Assembly (NCBI GenBank): GCA_964552795.1
Contig: CAZKIO010000022.1
Coordinates: 1-64,000, forward strand
Source: JAEUHZ01 sp964552795
Lineage (GTDB): Bacteria; Planctomycetota; UBA1135; GCA-002686595
Length of the DNA stretch: 64,000 nt
Reading direction: 5' to 3'
The notes below the pieces were generated by a model that saw nothing but the letters and a program-made list of their open reading frames with translations, had not been told where the DNA came from and made no database searches. Every line of letters begins with the position of its first letter. Position 1 is the stretch's first letter. Below are positions 42,632 to 50,673 of this stretch, one piece after another. The position numbers and the translations under genes are program-made.

Positions 42632-43381
42632 TCAACGGGGCTCCGCGCGCGCAGCGACCAGCGCGGCGAAGCCCTCGGCCAGCCCGCCGCGGTCCTCCAC
42701 GGGCGCGGCATCGAGGCCCACGTGGAACTCCACGCGAGCGAACCCGGCCTCGCGCAGCGCATCCTCGATCTCGGGAGCCGACCACAGGCGCCAGCGGTAG
42801 ACGAAAGCCTCGGGGAGATCGAGCACGACGTCGCCGTCGCGCAACACGCGGAACGAGAGCGCGTTCACGACGCGCGCCGACACGGGATCGGCCTCGCGCT
42901 GCTGCCACAGCCAGCGCACCTCGTCGCCGCCCGGCAGCACACGGCGCCGTTCGCGCGCTCCGACCTCCCACGCCGCGGCGCCGCCGTACGTGTCGAGCGC
43001 CAGCAGGCCGCCGGGCGCGAGACGCGCGCGCGAGCGGCGCATCCAGCCGACGAGATCGGCCCGCGTCGGCAGTTCGCCGACCGAGAAGTTGCCGGCGAAG
43101 ACGACGTCGCAGGGCCCCAGCTCCTCCAACTCCGGCGAGCGCACGTCCAGCGCGTGCGCCGCGATCCGCTCGCCGCGCGCGCGCGCCAGCGCCTCGGGGT
43201 CGTGATCGACCGCGATCGCGCGCGCGTCGGGTGCGCTGCCGGCCCAGGCGCGCGCGATCGCGGCCGAGCCGGCGAAGTCCTCGCCCAGGACACGCGGGCC
43301 GGCGCCGTGGACGGCGCGCAGGAGCGCGGCCATGCGCGCCGGATCCTGCACCGTCCGTTCGTAGAGATCCCAGCGGTCCAT
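42632..43381 (-). CDS. class I SAM-dependent methyltransferase
   Basis: 249 aa from the ATG at 43381, with GGGAGG further upstream. The Rossmann motifs are VLGEDFAGSAAIARAW (motif I, DFAGS in place of D-x-G-x-G), IAVDHDPEALARAR (acidic loop), CDVVFAGNFSVGELPT and LAPGGLLALDTYGG. The substrate is unknown. It is divergent from the GH38-like gene with 64 nt between starts. Confidence 0.85.
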   Translation of the reverse strand: MDRWDLYERTVQDPARMAALLRAVHGAGPRVLGEDFAGSAAIARAWAGSAPDARAIAVDHDPEALARARGERIAAHALDVRSPELEELGPCDVVFAGNFSVGELPTRADLVGWMRRSRARLAPGGLLALDTYGGAAAWEVGARERRRVLPGGDEVRWLWQQREADPVSARVVNALSFRVLRDGDVVLDLPEAFVYRWRLWSAPEIEDALREAGFARVEFHVGLDAAPVEDRGGLAEGFAALVAARAEPR

Positions 43382-43427
43382 CGGCGCGTCCGTTCGCCTC
43401 CCGAGTCCGGGTGCGGCGCCCGCAGGG

Positions 43428-43433
43428 TACACT
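43428..43433 (+). promoter_or_regulatory. -10-like box with a very short leader
   Basis: TACACT lies 12 nt before the ATG of the GH38-like gene at 43446, so a transcript would have a leader of about 5 nt. No ribosome binding site is present. Confidence 0.4.
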
Positions 43434-43445
43434 CGCCGTTCCACC

Positions 43446-46400
43446 ATGCTCGCACACGTGCTCCTGGCGCTCGGCGCCCTGGCGCCCAACGTGGTTCGCG
43501 CCGGCGTGCCGGACGGGCCCGTCGTGGCCTTCCTCGCGTCGCGGTCCGCGTCGCAAGGCGCCGATCCGGCCGTGCGCCTGCCGCACCCTGCCTTCCGCGT
43601 CCTCGCCGGCGACCGTCTGGAGTACGAGGTGCTCGTCCCCGACCCGCGCGCGGGTGCCTGCGGCCTGGAGATCGCGTTCGACGACGGCAGCCACCTCGCC
43701 GTGCCGCCGGCAGCGCCCGGAGCGGGATGGACGAGCGTCCAGGCGCCGCTCGAGCGTTTCCGCGGCCGCGCGGCGGTCGGCCTCGAACTGGCCGCCCGCG
43801 GGGCGCCTGCGGGCGAGATCGCGTTCTACGTGCGCTCGGCGCGGGTCGCCCGCGCGGACGGCAGCGCGATCGAGCTCGTCGAGACGGCGTCGGGCGGCGG
43901 CGCCCCGCTGGCGCGCGACCTCGCGCGCGGCGCCGGCGCGGCGCTCGTGCCCGGTTCCGGTCCGTTCCTCGCGCGCCGCGCGGCCGCTCCGCACGGCGTG
44001 CGCGAGCCGTGGGCGGCCTTCGATCTGTCGGGCCTGCGCCGCCTCGATCCGTCTCCGTTGCCGGAGGAACGGCCCGCGCCTTTCGCAGGCTGCGTCTACA
44101 CGGGGCCCGGCGTGCCGCTGTGCTTCGCCGCCGCCGGCGAACCCGCCTCGTTCGCGGCGGCGGGCCAGCGCATCACGCTCGAGCCGGTCGAAGGCGGGCG
44201 CTTCTACGAGATCTGGCTGGCGTTGTGGAACGAGACCGGAGCCGAGATCGAGACCCGCGTCGCGCTGCTGGGCGCGGAGCGCGAGCGCATCGAGGTGCCT
44301 CTGCGCGTGCCGGCGCGCGGCGACGCGGGCTACGTTCCGAGGCTGCGCGAAGGCTTCCCCGCCGCGGACTACGCGCTCCTCGAGCTCGACGTCGCGGCAG
44401 GCGTGAGCTTGCGGACGCTCGAGCTGCCGAGCGAGCCGGGCGTGCGCGTGCTGGCCGTCAGCGCCTGCTGGCGGCGCGACGGCGCGTCGGACCCGCGCTT
44501 TCGTGCGCGCTGGCTGGCGCGCGCGGTCGAATCCCATCCCGAGCTGGGCGATTCCGACCGCGCGGACGTCGCGCGCTACCTGGCGAACCGCCGCGCCGGC
44601 GCCATCTTCGGCGAGGTCGAGGGCGAGGACGCGGCCGAGCGCGCGCTGTTCGATGCCTTGATCGCGGGGGGCATCCCGCGCTTCCGCGCCGTGCTGGCGC
44701 TGCGCCTCGATGCGCAGGCGGCGGCGGGCGCGGACAAGAAGCGCGGCCGCATCGACCTCGTCGGCGCGCTGCCGGCCGGCGCGGACGATCTCGCGGCGGC
44801 GCTGGCGGCGAGCGCGGACCTCGAGGGCGTGCGCATCCTGGGCGGCGTGCCCAGTGCCCTCGAGACGCTCGCTGCCGGGGACGCCGCCGCGCTGGCGGAT
44901 CTGCGCCGTCGCATCGCGGGCGATGCGTGGCGCACGTTCGGCGCGCCGTGGACGCGTGGCGCCGCCGCGCGCCTCGGGGCGGAGGGACTCGCGCGCGCGA
45001 TCGCGGAAGGGCAGCGCTCCACGCTGGCCCACCTGGGCGCGCCATCGACGATCGCGCTCGTCGACGCCGACGCGGGGCGGCTGCGCCATCTGCCCGTCCT
45101 GCTCGAACCGGCCGGCTTCTCCGTCGTGCTGCTCGACCGCGGCAGCGTGCGCACGGGCGCGCCGATCGTGCGCTGGAACGCGGCCGGGACGGGCGTCCTG
45201 GCGGTCGCGCCGCAGGTGCGCATCGACGGACCGCTGCGCCTCGATCCGTCCGTCTGGCGGCCGTGGGCCGCGGCCGTCGCCAGCGGCGCGCGCGACGGAG
45301 CGATCCCGGTCCTGGCCGATCTCTCCGCGTCCAACGCGCGCGCGACGGCGGCGCAGGCGGGCGAGCTGGCCGCGGCCGATCTCGCGCCGGTCGTGCGCTG
45401 GGTCGGGATCGACGCGCTGGCCGCGCAAGCGCGCGAGCGCGCGAACGAGTGGACGCCGCCGCCTCCGGCCGCGCTCGCGGACGAGGGCGCGCGCGACGAA
45501 CTCGCGGCGCTGGCGGCCGTGCGCCGGGCGGAGCGGTCGCTCGCGCGGCTGGGCGCGGTCGAGGCGCTGGCCGGCGTCGACGGCGCGGCCGCCGCAGCGG
45601 TGCCGATCCGCGTGCACTGGCGCCGGCTGTTGCTCGCGGCCGCGCTGGAGCCGGCGCGCGCGGCACGTGCAGCGGGATCGATCGCCGACGCCGTGGACGC
45701 CGCGGCCCAGGAGCGTCTCGAAGCGTTCCGGCCGGCGCTGCCCGCGCCCGGACCGGGCATCCCGCTGCTCGCGTACGACGCGCTGCCGTGGCCGCGGCGC
45801 GTGCCGATCGAGTTCCCCGACGGCGCGTTGCGCGTGCGCGGTCACGACGGCAACGACCTGCCGGGGCAGCGCACGGCGAACGGCGGCATCCGGTTCGACT
45901 GGAGCGGCGCCGGGCTGGCGCCGCGCGGCCTGCGCGTCCGCCGCGATCCGACGGCCGCGCTCGCCGCGCCGGCCGACGCCGTCGGCATCGAGGGCTGGAC
46001 CGTCCGAAACGGCGGCGCCGAGTTCGAGATCGATCCTCGCAACGGCCGCATCGGGCGGATCCGGCTCGCACAGGGCGGGGTCGAGATCCTGACGCCGAGC
46101 GCACTGGACGTCGCCTGGGTGCGCGGCGACGAGCGCGAGCCCGTCGACGGACTGGAGGCGCTGGACGTTCTCGAGCGCGGCCCCCTGCGCGTCCTCGTGC
46201 GCCGCGTCCTGGTCTCGCCGCGCGCCCGCGTGCGCCAGGAACTGGCGTTCACCGCGGCCGCGCCGTGGGTCGAGATCAGCACGCGCGCGGAACTCGTCGA
46301 CACGTCCGGCGAGATCGTCCAGACGCTGCCCGTCGCGCGCGCGACGCGCAACGCGCTCCTGCAGGTGCCCTGCGGGCAGGCGACGCTCGCGCCGGATCCG

Positions 46401-46982
46401 CGCGCGACGCGGCCGCTCGACGGCTGGGTCGCGGCGACCGACGGCAGCGCCACGACGGCGCTCCTGGGCGCGGCGGACACGTCGTTCCGCTGGGTGCGCG
46501 GTGCGTTCCAGATCGTCCTGGCCGAGGCCGGAACGGCGGCGCCGCGCGACACCGGCTTCGGCGTGCTGGCACGCGCCGGCGGCTGGAAGCGCGCTGGCCT
46601 CGACGCCGCGGCGCTCGAACGCGTGCAGCGCCCCGTGCTGCGTGCGCTGCAGACCGGCGAGGGACCGGGCGACGCGCGCGAGCCGGTCGTCGAAGTCGTG
46701 CGCATCGAACCCGACGGCCGCCGCACCGTCGGCGGCGAGAGCGGGTTGGTCCCGCTCGCGATCGAGCCCGGCGCGGAACCGGGCGAGGTGCTGGTGCGCG
46801 TCCTGGAACTGCGCGGCGAGCCGGCGCGCGTGTCCCTCGTCGCCGAGCGGCCGCCGTTCTCCGCGCGCCGCGCCGATTTCCTGGGTCTGCCGGGCGCGCA
46901 ACTGCGGTCCGACGGCCGGGGCGTCGAATTCACCGTGGCTCCCGGCCGCTGCGAGGCGGTCGTCCTGCGCTTGCTGCCATGA
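43446..46982 (+). CDS. secreted GH38 alpha-mannosidase-like protein, catalytic motifs degenerate
   Basis: 1178 aa with a signal peptide (MLAHVLLALGALAPNVVRAG). The C-terminal half matches GH38 enzymes: PGIPLLAYDALPWPRRVPIEF, GHDGNDLPGQR, the domain start NGGAEFEIDPRNGRIGRI, and the end PVLRALQTGEGPG with VLVRVLELRGEPARVSL. Upstream, AIAEGQRSTLAHLGAPS, LRHLPVLLEPAGFSVVLLDRG and VRWNAAGTGVLAVAP follow the order of the GH38 catalytic domain. But the H-x-D metal motif is not found, and the nucleophile segment P-D-S-F-G is replaced by DADAG. It is therefore probably catalytically inactive or has changed activity. The first 330 residues are of unknown type. The next gene overlaps (ATGA). Confidence 0.75.
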   Translation: MLAHVLLALGALAPNVVRAGVPDGPVVAFLASRSASQGADPAVRLPHPAFRVLAGDRLEYEVLVPDPRAGACGLEIAFDDGSHLAVPPAAPGAGWTSVQAPLERFRGRAAVGLELAARGAPAGEIAFYVRSARVARADGSAIELVETASGGGAPLARDLARGAGAALVPGSGPFLARRAAAPHGVREPWAAFDLSGLRRLDPSPLPEERPAPFAGCVYTGPGVPLCFAAAGEPASFAAAGQRITLEPVEGGRFYEIWLALWNETGAEIETRVALLGAERERIEVPLRVPARGDAGYVPRLREGFPAADYALLELDVAAGVSLRTLELPSEPGVRVLAVSACWRRDGASDPRFRARWLARAVESHPELGDSDRADVARYLANRRAGAIFGEVEGEDAAERALFDALIAGGIPRFRAVLALRLDAQAAAGADKKRGRIDLVGALPAGADDLAAALAASADLEGVRILGGVPSALETLAAGDAAALADLRRRIAGDAWRTFGAPWTRGAAARLGAEGLARAIAEGQRSTLAHLGAPSTIALVDADAGRLRHLPVLLEPAGFSVVLLDRGSVRTGAPIVRWNAAGTGVLAVAPQVRIDGPLRLDPSVWRPWAAAVASGARDGAIPVLADLSASNARATAAQAGELAAADLAPVVRWVGIDALAAQARERANEWTPPPPAALADEGARDELAALAAVRRAERSLARLGAVEALAGVDGAAAAAVPIRVHWRRLLLAAALEPARAARAAGSIADAVDAAAQERLEAFRPALPAPGPGIPLLAYDALPWPRRVPIEFPDGALRVRGHDGNDLPGQRTANGGIRFDWSGAGLAPRGLRVRRDPTAALAAPADAVGIEGWTVRNGGAEFEIDPRNGRIGRIRLAQGGVEILTPSALDVAWVRGDEREPVDGLEALDVLERGPLRVLVRRVLVSPRARVRQELAFTAAAPWVEISTRAELVDTSGEIVQTLPVARATRNALLQVPCGQATLAPDPRATRPLDGWVAATDGSATTALLGAADTSFRWVRGAFQIVLAEAGTAAPRDTGFGVLARAGGWKRAGLDAAALERVQRPVLRALQTGEGPGDAREPVVEVVRIEPDGRRTVGGESGLVPLAIEPGAEPGEVLVRVLELRGEPARVSLVAERPPFSARRADFLGLPGAQLRSDGRGVEFTVAPGRCEAVVLRLLP

Positions 46983-47848
46983 CGACCACGCCTCCGACGC
47001 CTCCCGATCCGGCCGAGTGGAAGCGCCTGCAGCGCGAGGCGTGGAGCGAGTCGGCGGCGGCCTGGGCCGACTGGTCGGCCACGGTCGAGGCGTTCGCGTC
47101 GCCGATCAACACCGAACTGCTCTCGCTGGCGCGCGTCGCGCCCGGCCAGTCGGTGCTGGACGTGGGCTGCGGCACGGGTCAGCCGTCGATCCTGGCCGCG
47201 CGCGTCGTGGGCGAGCGCGGGCGCGTGGTCGGGATCGACCTGGCGGAGCCGATGATCGAGCTGGCGCGAGTGCGTGCGCGCCACGAGAAGCTCGGCTGGG
47301 TCGAGTTCCGCGCGGACGACGCCGAGTCGCTGGCGGAGGAGGGCGCGTACGACGCGGCGGTCTCGCGCCTCGCGCTGATGCTGATGCCCGATCCGGTGCG
47401 CGCCGCCTCGGCCGTGCGCCGGGCGTTGCGGCCCGGCGGGCGCTTCGCGGCCGCCGTGTGGGGCGACGCGGCGCTGGCGCCGTTCTGCGCGCTGGCGGGG
47501 GACGCGGCGCAGCGCGCGCTGGACATCGTTCCGCCGCCCGTCGAGTGCGTGCCGGGTCCGCTGCGTCTGGGAGCCCCGGGAGCGCTGGCCGCCGTCCTCG
47601 AGGCCGCCGGGTTCGATCGCGTGGAGCAGCGCGACCTCCCCGTGGTGGTGGCCTTCGCGAGCGCGGCGGACTGCGCGCGGTTCTTCCACGAGGTGTCCGC
47701 GTCGCTGCGCGCAATGCTGGCGGGCCGGACCACGGCGGAACGCCTGCGTTTCGCCGCGGAACTCGACGCCGGCATCGCGCGCTACCGCGGACAAGGCGGC
47801 GAGGTGCGGATCCCGTGCACGATCCGCCTGGCTTCCGGCCGGCGCTGA
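46979..47848 (+). CDS. class I SAM-dependent methyltransferase
   Basis: 289 aa, starting with an ATG overlapping the preceding stop (ATGA). Motifs: SVLDVGCGTGQPSI (SAM-binding Gly loop), VVGIDLAEPMIELAR, FRADDAESL, and YDAAVSRLALMLMPDPV with LRPGGRFAAAVWG. This is the UbiE/methyltransferase-11 type. The N-terminal WSESAAAWADWS is typical of that group. The acceptor is unknown. Coupled translation with the GH38-like gene is likely, although the pairing has no obvious biochemical logic. Confidence 0.9.
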   Translation: MTTTPPTPPDPAEWKRLQREAWSESAAAWADWSATVEAFASPINTELLSLARVAPGQSVLDVGCGTGQPSILAARVVGERGRVVGIDLAEPMIELARVRARHEKLGWVEFRADDAESLAEEGAYDAAVSRLALMLMPDPVRAASAVRRALRPGGRFAAAVWGDAALAPFCALAGDAAQRALDIVPPPVECVPGPLRLGAPGALAAVLEAAGFDRVEQRDLPVVVAFASAADCARFFHEVSASLRAMLAGRTTAERLRFAAELDAGIARYRGQGGEVRIPCTIRLASGRR

Positions 47849-47852
47849 CCGC

Positions 47853-49265
47853 TCAGCGCGGCGCGATCTCGATCCACCAGCCGCGTTCGGACTCCAGCAG
47901 GCCGAGCTCGTCCTTCAGCACCCACGGCCACTTCTCGCCGCGCAGGCGGGTCGTGTCCTTCGCGCGGCACACCACGCGGTAGCGGCCGGGTTCGAGGTCG
48001 CGCGGGCCCAGCTTCAGCTCGTGCACGGCGTCGCTGTCCGTGCGGTCGACGCGGAACGGCTCCTCGGGGATCGGCGGCAGCGGACCGCGCCGCGTGCGGT
48101 CGCGGCTCGTCGAACCGCGCGGCACGCTGCCGCGCGGGACCGGACCCGAGGCGCTCGCGGCGCCGCCGCCGGTCTTGGGGAAGCGCTCCTCGGGCAGGAT
48201 CCACCACGTGACCTCGAGCTGGTGCGTCGCGGGCCGCATCACGGTCACGCGCAGCACGATCTCCTCCGTTCCCACCGGGTACGGTTCGCGCAGGCGCTCG
48301 GGTTGCGCTTCGGGCTCGCAGGCGTCGATCGGATCGACGTAGGCGTAGATGCGCAGCACCAGCGCTTCCTGGCAGACGACGCAGAAGCGCTCGCTGTTCG
48401 CCATGGTGCATCCGGTGCTGGTCGGCCGCCACGCGCCGCGCGCGCGCGCCGCCGCGCCCTCGTAGACGCCGACGCCGGGGTGCTTGGCCTCCAGCCAGTG
48501 CTTCCACGGCACCTGCGCGCGATCCTCGGTGTCCGACACGTTCGGCGCGCGGCCGGGCGCGCCCTGGTGCGCCGACTGCTCCGAGTCGTACTCGTCGCCC
48601 AGGCCGCCGAACGCGTGGCCCCATTCGTGCACGGTGGTCGTCGCGGAGCGGCCGCCGATCGTGGCGATGCCGCTGCCGCCCGTGCCCAGCACGCCGTTCT
48701 TGACGAAACAGATCGCGAGGTTGTCGTGCTCGGGCAACTCGCCCAGCATCGCCATCACGCGCCCGCGGTCGATGCCCACGTGCCCGGCGTAGGTCCCCAG
48801 CGTCCTGGCGTTGAGCGCCGTGTCGTACTCGCGTCCGAAGCCGTCGACGCCGCTGTCGGCGCTGACCAGGTCGCAGCGCAGGAAGTTGAAGTAGCTCCAG
48901 TACTCGCGGAAGGTCGCCTGTCGCTCGAACAGGGGCGGGATGTCCTCGGCCAGCTTGGCGAAGGCCTTCAGGTGGTTCAGCTCGTAGCCGTCGCCCATCA
49001 GCACGACGTCGACGCGGTTCGCCGAAGGGCCGTGCTGCACGACCCAATCCCAGCCCAGGAACGCGCTGGGCAGCGCGCGGCGCGCGGCCACGATGCCGGC
49101 CTCGGCCTCCGGCCACTTCTTCGCGGTGCGCTCGTAGACCGCGCGCGCCTCGGAGTAGCGCCCGGCGCGCGCCATGTCCTCGGCGCGCTGGAGCTGCGCC
49201 TCCGCCTCGTCGGTGCCGTCCTGGGCGAGGAGCGCGGCGAGCAGCAGCGGGAGCGCGGCGAACAT
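47853..49265 (-). CDS. exported M64-family (IgA-type) metallopeptidase
   Basis: 470 aa. A short signal peptide (FAALPLLLAALLA) precedes a helical TPR-like segment (DEAEAQLQRAEDMARAGRY), then the peptidase domain with VDVVLMGDGY and the zinc motif HEWGHAFGGLGDEY (HEWGH at 213-217), followed by a conserved Cys-containing region (GCTMANSERFCVVC). These match M64 peptidases, first described in IgA-degrading Clostridium and widespread in environmental bacteria, where substrates are unknown. The active-site set appears intact. A TAGAAT box sits exactly 7 nt before the ATG, so the transcript is probably leaderless. It is downstream of ispH on the same strand. Confidence 0.9.
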   Translation of the reverse strand: MFAALPLLLAALLAQDGTDEAEAQLQRAEDMARAGRYSEARAVYERTAKKWPEAEAGIVAARRALPSAFLGWDWVVQHGPSANRVDVVLMGDGYELNHLKAFAKLAEDIPPLFERQATFREYWSYFNFLRCDLVSADSGVDGFGREYDTALNARTLGTYAGHVGIDRGRVMAMLGELPEHDNLAICFVKNGVLGTGGSGIATIGGRSATTTVHEWGHAFGGLGDEYDSEQSAHQGAPGRAPNVSDTEDRAQVPWKHWLEAKHPGVGVYEGAAARARGAWRPTSTGCTMANSERFCVVCQEALVLRIYAYVDPIDACEPEAQPERLREPYPVGTEEIVLRVTVMRPATHQLEVTWWILPEERFPKTGGGAASASGPVPRGSVPRGSTSRDRTRRGPLPPIPEEPFRVDRTDSDAVHELKLGPRDLEPGRYRVVCRAKDTTRLRGEKWPWVLKDELGLLESERGWWIEIAPR

Positions 49266-49272
49266 GGCCCCG

Positions 49273-49278
49273 ATTCTA
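49273..49278 (-). promoter_or_regulatory. -10 box placed for a leaderless transcript
   Basis: TAGAAT on the minus strand ends 7 nt before the ATG at 49265. Transcription would then begin at or next to the start codon. It lies in the 24-nt gap after the ispH stop, giving the peptidase its own promoter. Confidence 0.5.
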
Positions 49279-49289
49279 GCGGCGCGTGC

Positions 49290-50219
49290 TCAGCGGCGCG
49301 TCAGTTCCTCGGGCAGGCGGAACTCGATCGTCTCGGGCACGCCCTCCATCTCGCGCACCTCGGCGGCGCCGAGCTCGCGCAGGCGCGCGATCACGCGCTG
49401 CACCAGGCTCTCGGGCGCCGACGCGCCGGCCGTGACGCCGACGCGTCCGCGGTCGGCGAGCCAGGCCGGGTCGATCTCGCCCGCGTCGTCGATCAGGTAC
49501 GACGCGATGCCGCGGCGGCCGCCCAGTTCGGCCAGGCGGTTCGAGTTGCTGCTGTTCTTCGAGCCGATCACGAGCAGCAGGTCGACGCCCTCGTCCGCCA
49601 TGCGCTTCACCGCGTTCTGGCGGTTCTGCGTGGCGTAGCAGATGTCCTTCAGCTCGGGCCCCTTGATGGCCGGGAAGCGCTTCACCAGCGCGTCGATGAC
49701 GCTGCGCGTGTCGTCGATCGAGAGCGTCGTCTGCGTGACGTAGGAGAGGCGCGCGGGATCGCGCACCACGAGCCGCTCGACTTCGGCGACGGTCGACAGC
49801 ACGTGCACGGGCCCTTCGATGCGGCCGCGCGTGCCCTCGACCTCGGGGTGGCCCGGGTGGCCGATCAGCACGACCTCCAGGCCGCGCGCCGCGTAGTTCT
49901 GGGCCTGCAGGTGCACCTTGGTGACCAGCGGGCAGGTCGCGTCGATCACGCGCAGGCCGCGGTCGCGCGCCGTGGCGACGACCTCGTCCGACACGCCGTG
50001 CGCGCTGAAGATCGTGACGGAGCCGGGCGGCACCTGCGCGAGGTCGTCGATGAAGCGCACGCCGCGCCCGGCCAGGTCGTCGACGACATGGCGGTTGTGG
50101 ACGATCTCGTGCAGCACGTACACCGGCGCACCGTGCAGCTCGAGCGCGCGTTCCACGATCTCGATCGCGCGGTCGACGCCGGCGCAGAACCCGCGCGGGT
50201 TGGCGAGGCGCACGTCCAT
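49290..50219 (-). CDS. ispH: 4-hydroxy-3-methylbut-2-enyl diphosphate reductase IspH
   Basis: 309 aa. The three 4Fe-4S ligands are Cys12 (PRGFCAGV), Cys96 (DATCPLV) and Cys194 (DICYATQNRQ), the same positions as in E. coli IspH. Substrate-binding His41, His74 and His124 and the loop SKNSSNSNRL are present. It catalyses the last step of the MEP isoprenoid pathway, reducing HMBPP to IPP and DMAPP, and needs two electrons from a ferredoxin or flavodoxin. The gene for a 2Fe-2S ferredoxin is directly upstream and its stop shares a base with this start (TGATG), so the two are translationally coupled. Confidence 0.97.
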   Translation of the reverse strand: MDVRLANPRGFCAGVDRAIEIVERALELHGAPVYVLHEIVHNRHVVDDLAGRGVRFIDDLAQVPPGSVTIFSAHGVSDEVVATARDRGLRVIDATCPLVTKVHLQAQNYAARGLEVVLIGHPGHPEVEGTRGRIEGPVHVLSTVAEVERLVVRDPARLSYVTQTTLSIDDTRSVIDALVKRFPAIKGPELKDICYATQNRQNAVKRMADEGVDLLLVIGSKNSSNSNRLAELGGRRGIASYLIDDAGEIDPAWLADRGRVGVTAGASAPESLVQRVIARLRELGAAEVREMEGVPETIEFRLPEELTRR

Positions 50220-50629
50220 CAGTGCGGCTCCTCGCGCACGAGGTTGCGGTTCCAGCCCGGCACCTCGATGACGACGTCGCTCGTCCCGTCGGGCACGGCC
50301 TGGCAGGCCAGGCGCGACGTGCGCGTGAGGCCCGGCGCGTTGTCGAGCTGGTCCTCCTCGTCCTCGACGGCCTCGTTCATCGTCTCGAATCCCTGGCGCA
50401 CGATCACGTGGCACGTCGAGCAGGCGCAGACGCCGCCGCAGGCGTGGTCGATCTCGACGCCGTGGCCCAGAGCGATCTCCAGGATCGAGCCCTTCTGTCC
50501 GTCGCGCGAGTAGGGCAACTCGGCGGGATCGACCTTCACCTTCACGTCCATCGGCAGGAACGTGATCGTGTAGGGCCTGGTCGGCAGCGGCGGCGCCGTG
50601 CTCTTGAGGAAGGGGTTTTCTCCACCCAT
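50219..50629 (-). CDS. adrenodoxin-type 2Fe-2S ferredoxin
   Basis: 136 aa with a non-conserved N-terminal extension of about 25 residues. The cluster ligands follow C-x5-C-x2-C...C: in HACGGVCACSTCHVIV and, about 35 residues later, RLACQAV. The acidic interaction helix (EAVEDEEDQLD) is also present. It is a soluble one-electron carrier. The overlap with ispH makes it the likely electron donor for IspH. The CSTCH inside it is part of the 2Fe-2S site, not a heme site, since the protein has no export signal. Confidence 0.92.
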   Translation of the reverse strand: MGGENPFLKSTAPPLPTRPYTITFLPMDVKVKVDPAELPYSRDGQKGSILEIALGHGVEIDHACGGVCACSTCHVIVRQGFETMNEAVEDEEDQLDNAPGLTRTSRLACQAVPDGTSDVVIEVPGWNRNLVREEPH

Positions 50630-50673
50630 CGCGCGCTTCGTCCATGGGCCCGCATCGAGTGCGGGCCAAGAGG

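Noticed and set aside
42522..46901. Very long minus-strand frame (about 1459 codons) opposite the GH38-like gene
   Set aside because: It is low-complexity Arg/Ala/Gly antisense of a gene with clear family motifs, made possible by the scarcity of stops in GC-rich DNA.
50375..50440. CSTCH in the ferredoxin read as a heme-binding motif
   Set aside because: The Cys residues fit the 2Fe-2S C-x5-C-x2-C pattern and the protein has no export signal, so covalent heme attachment is not expected.
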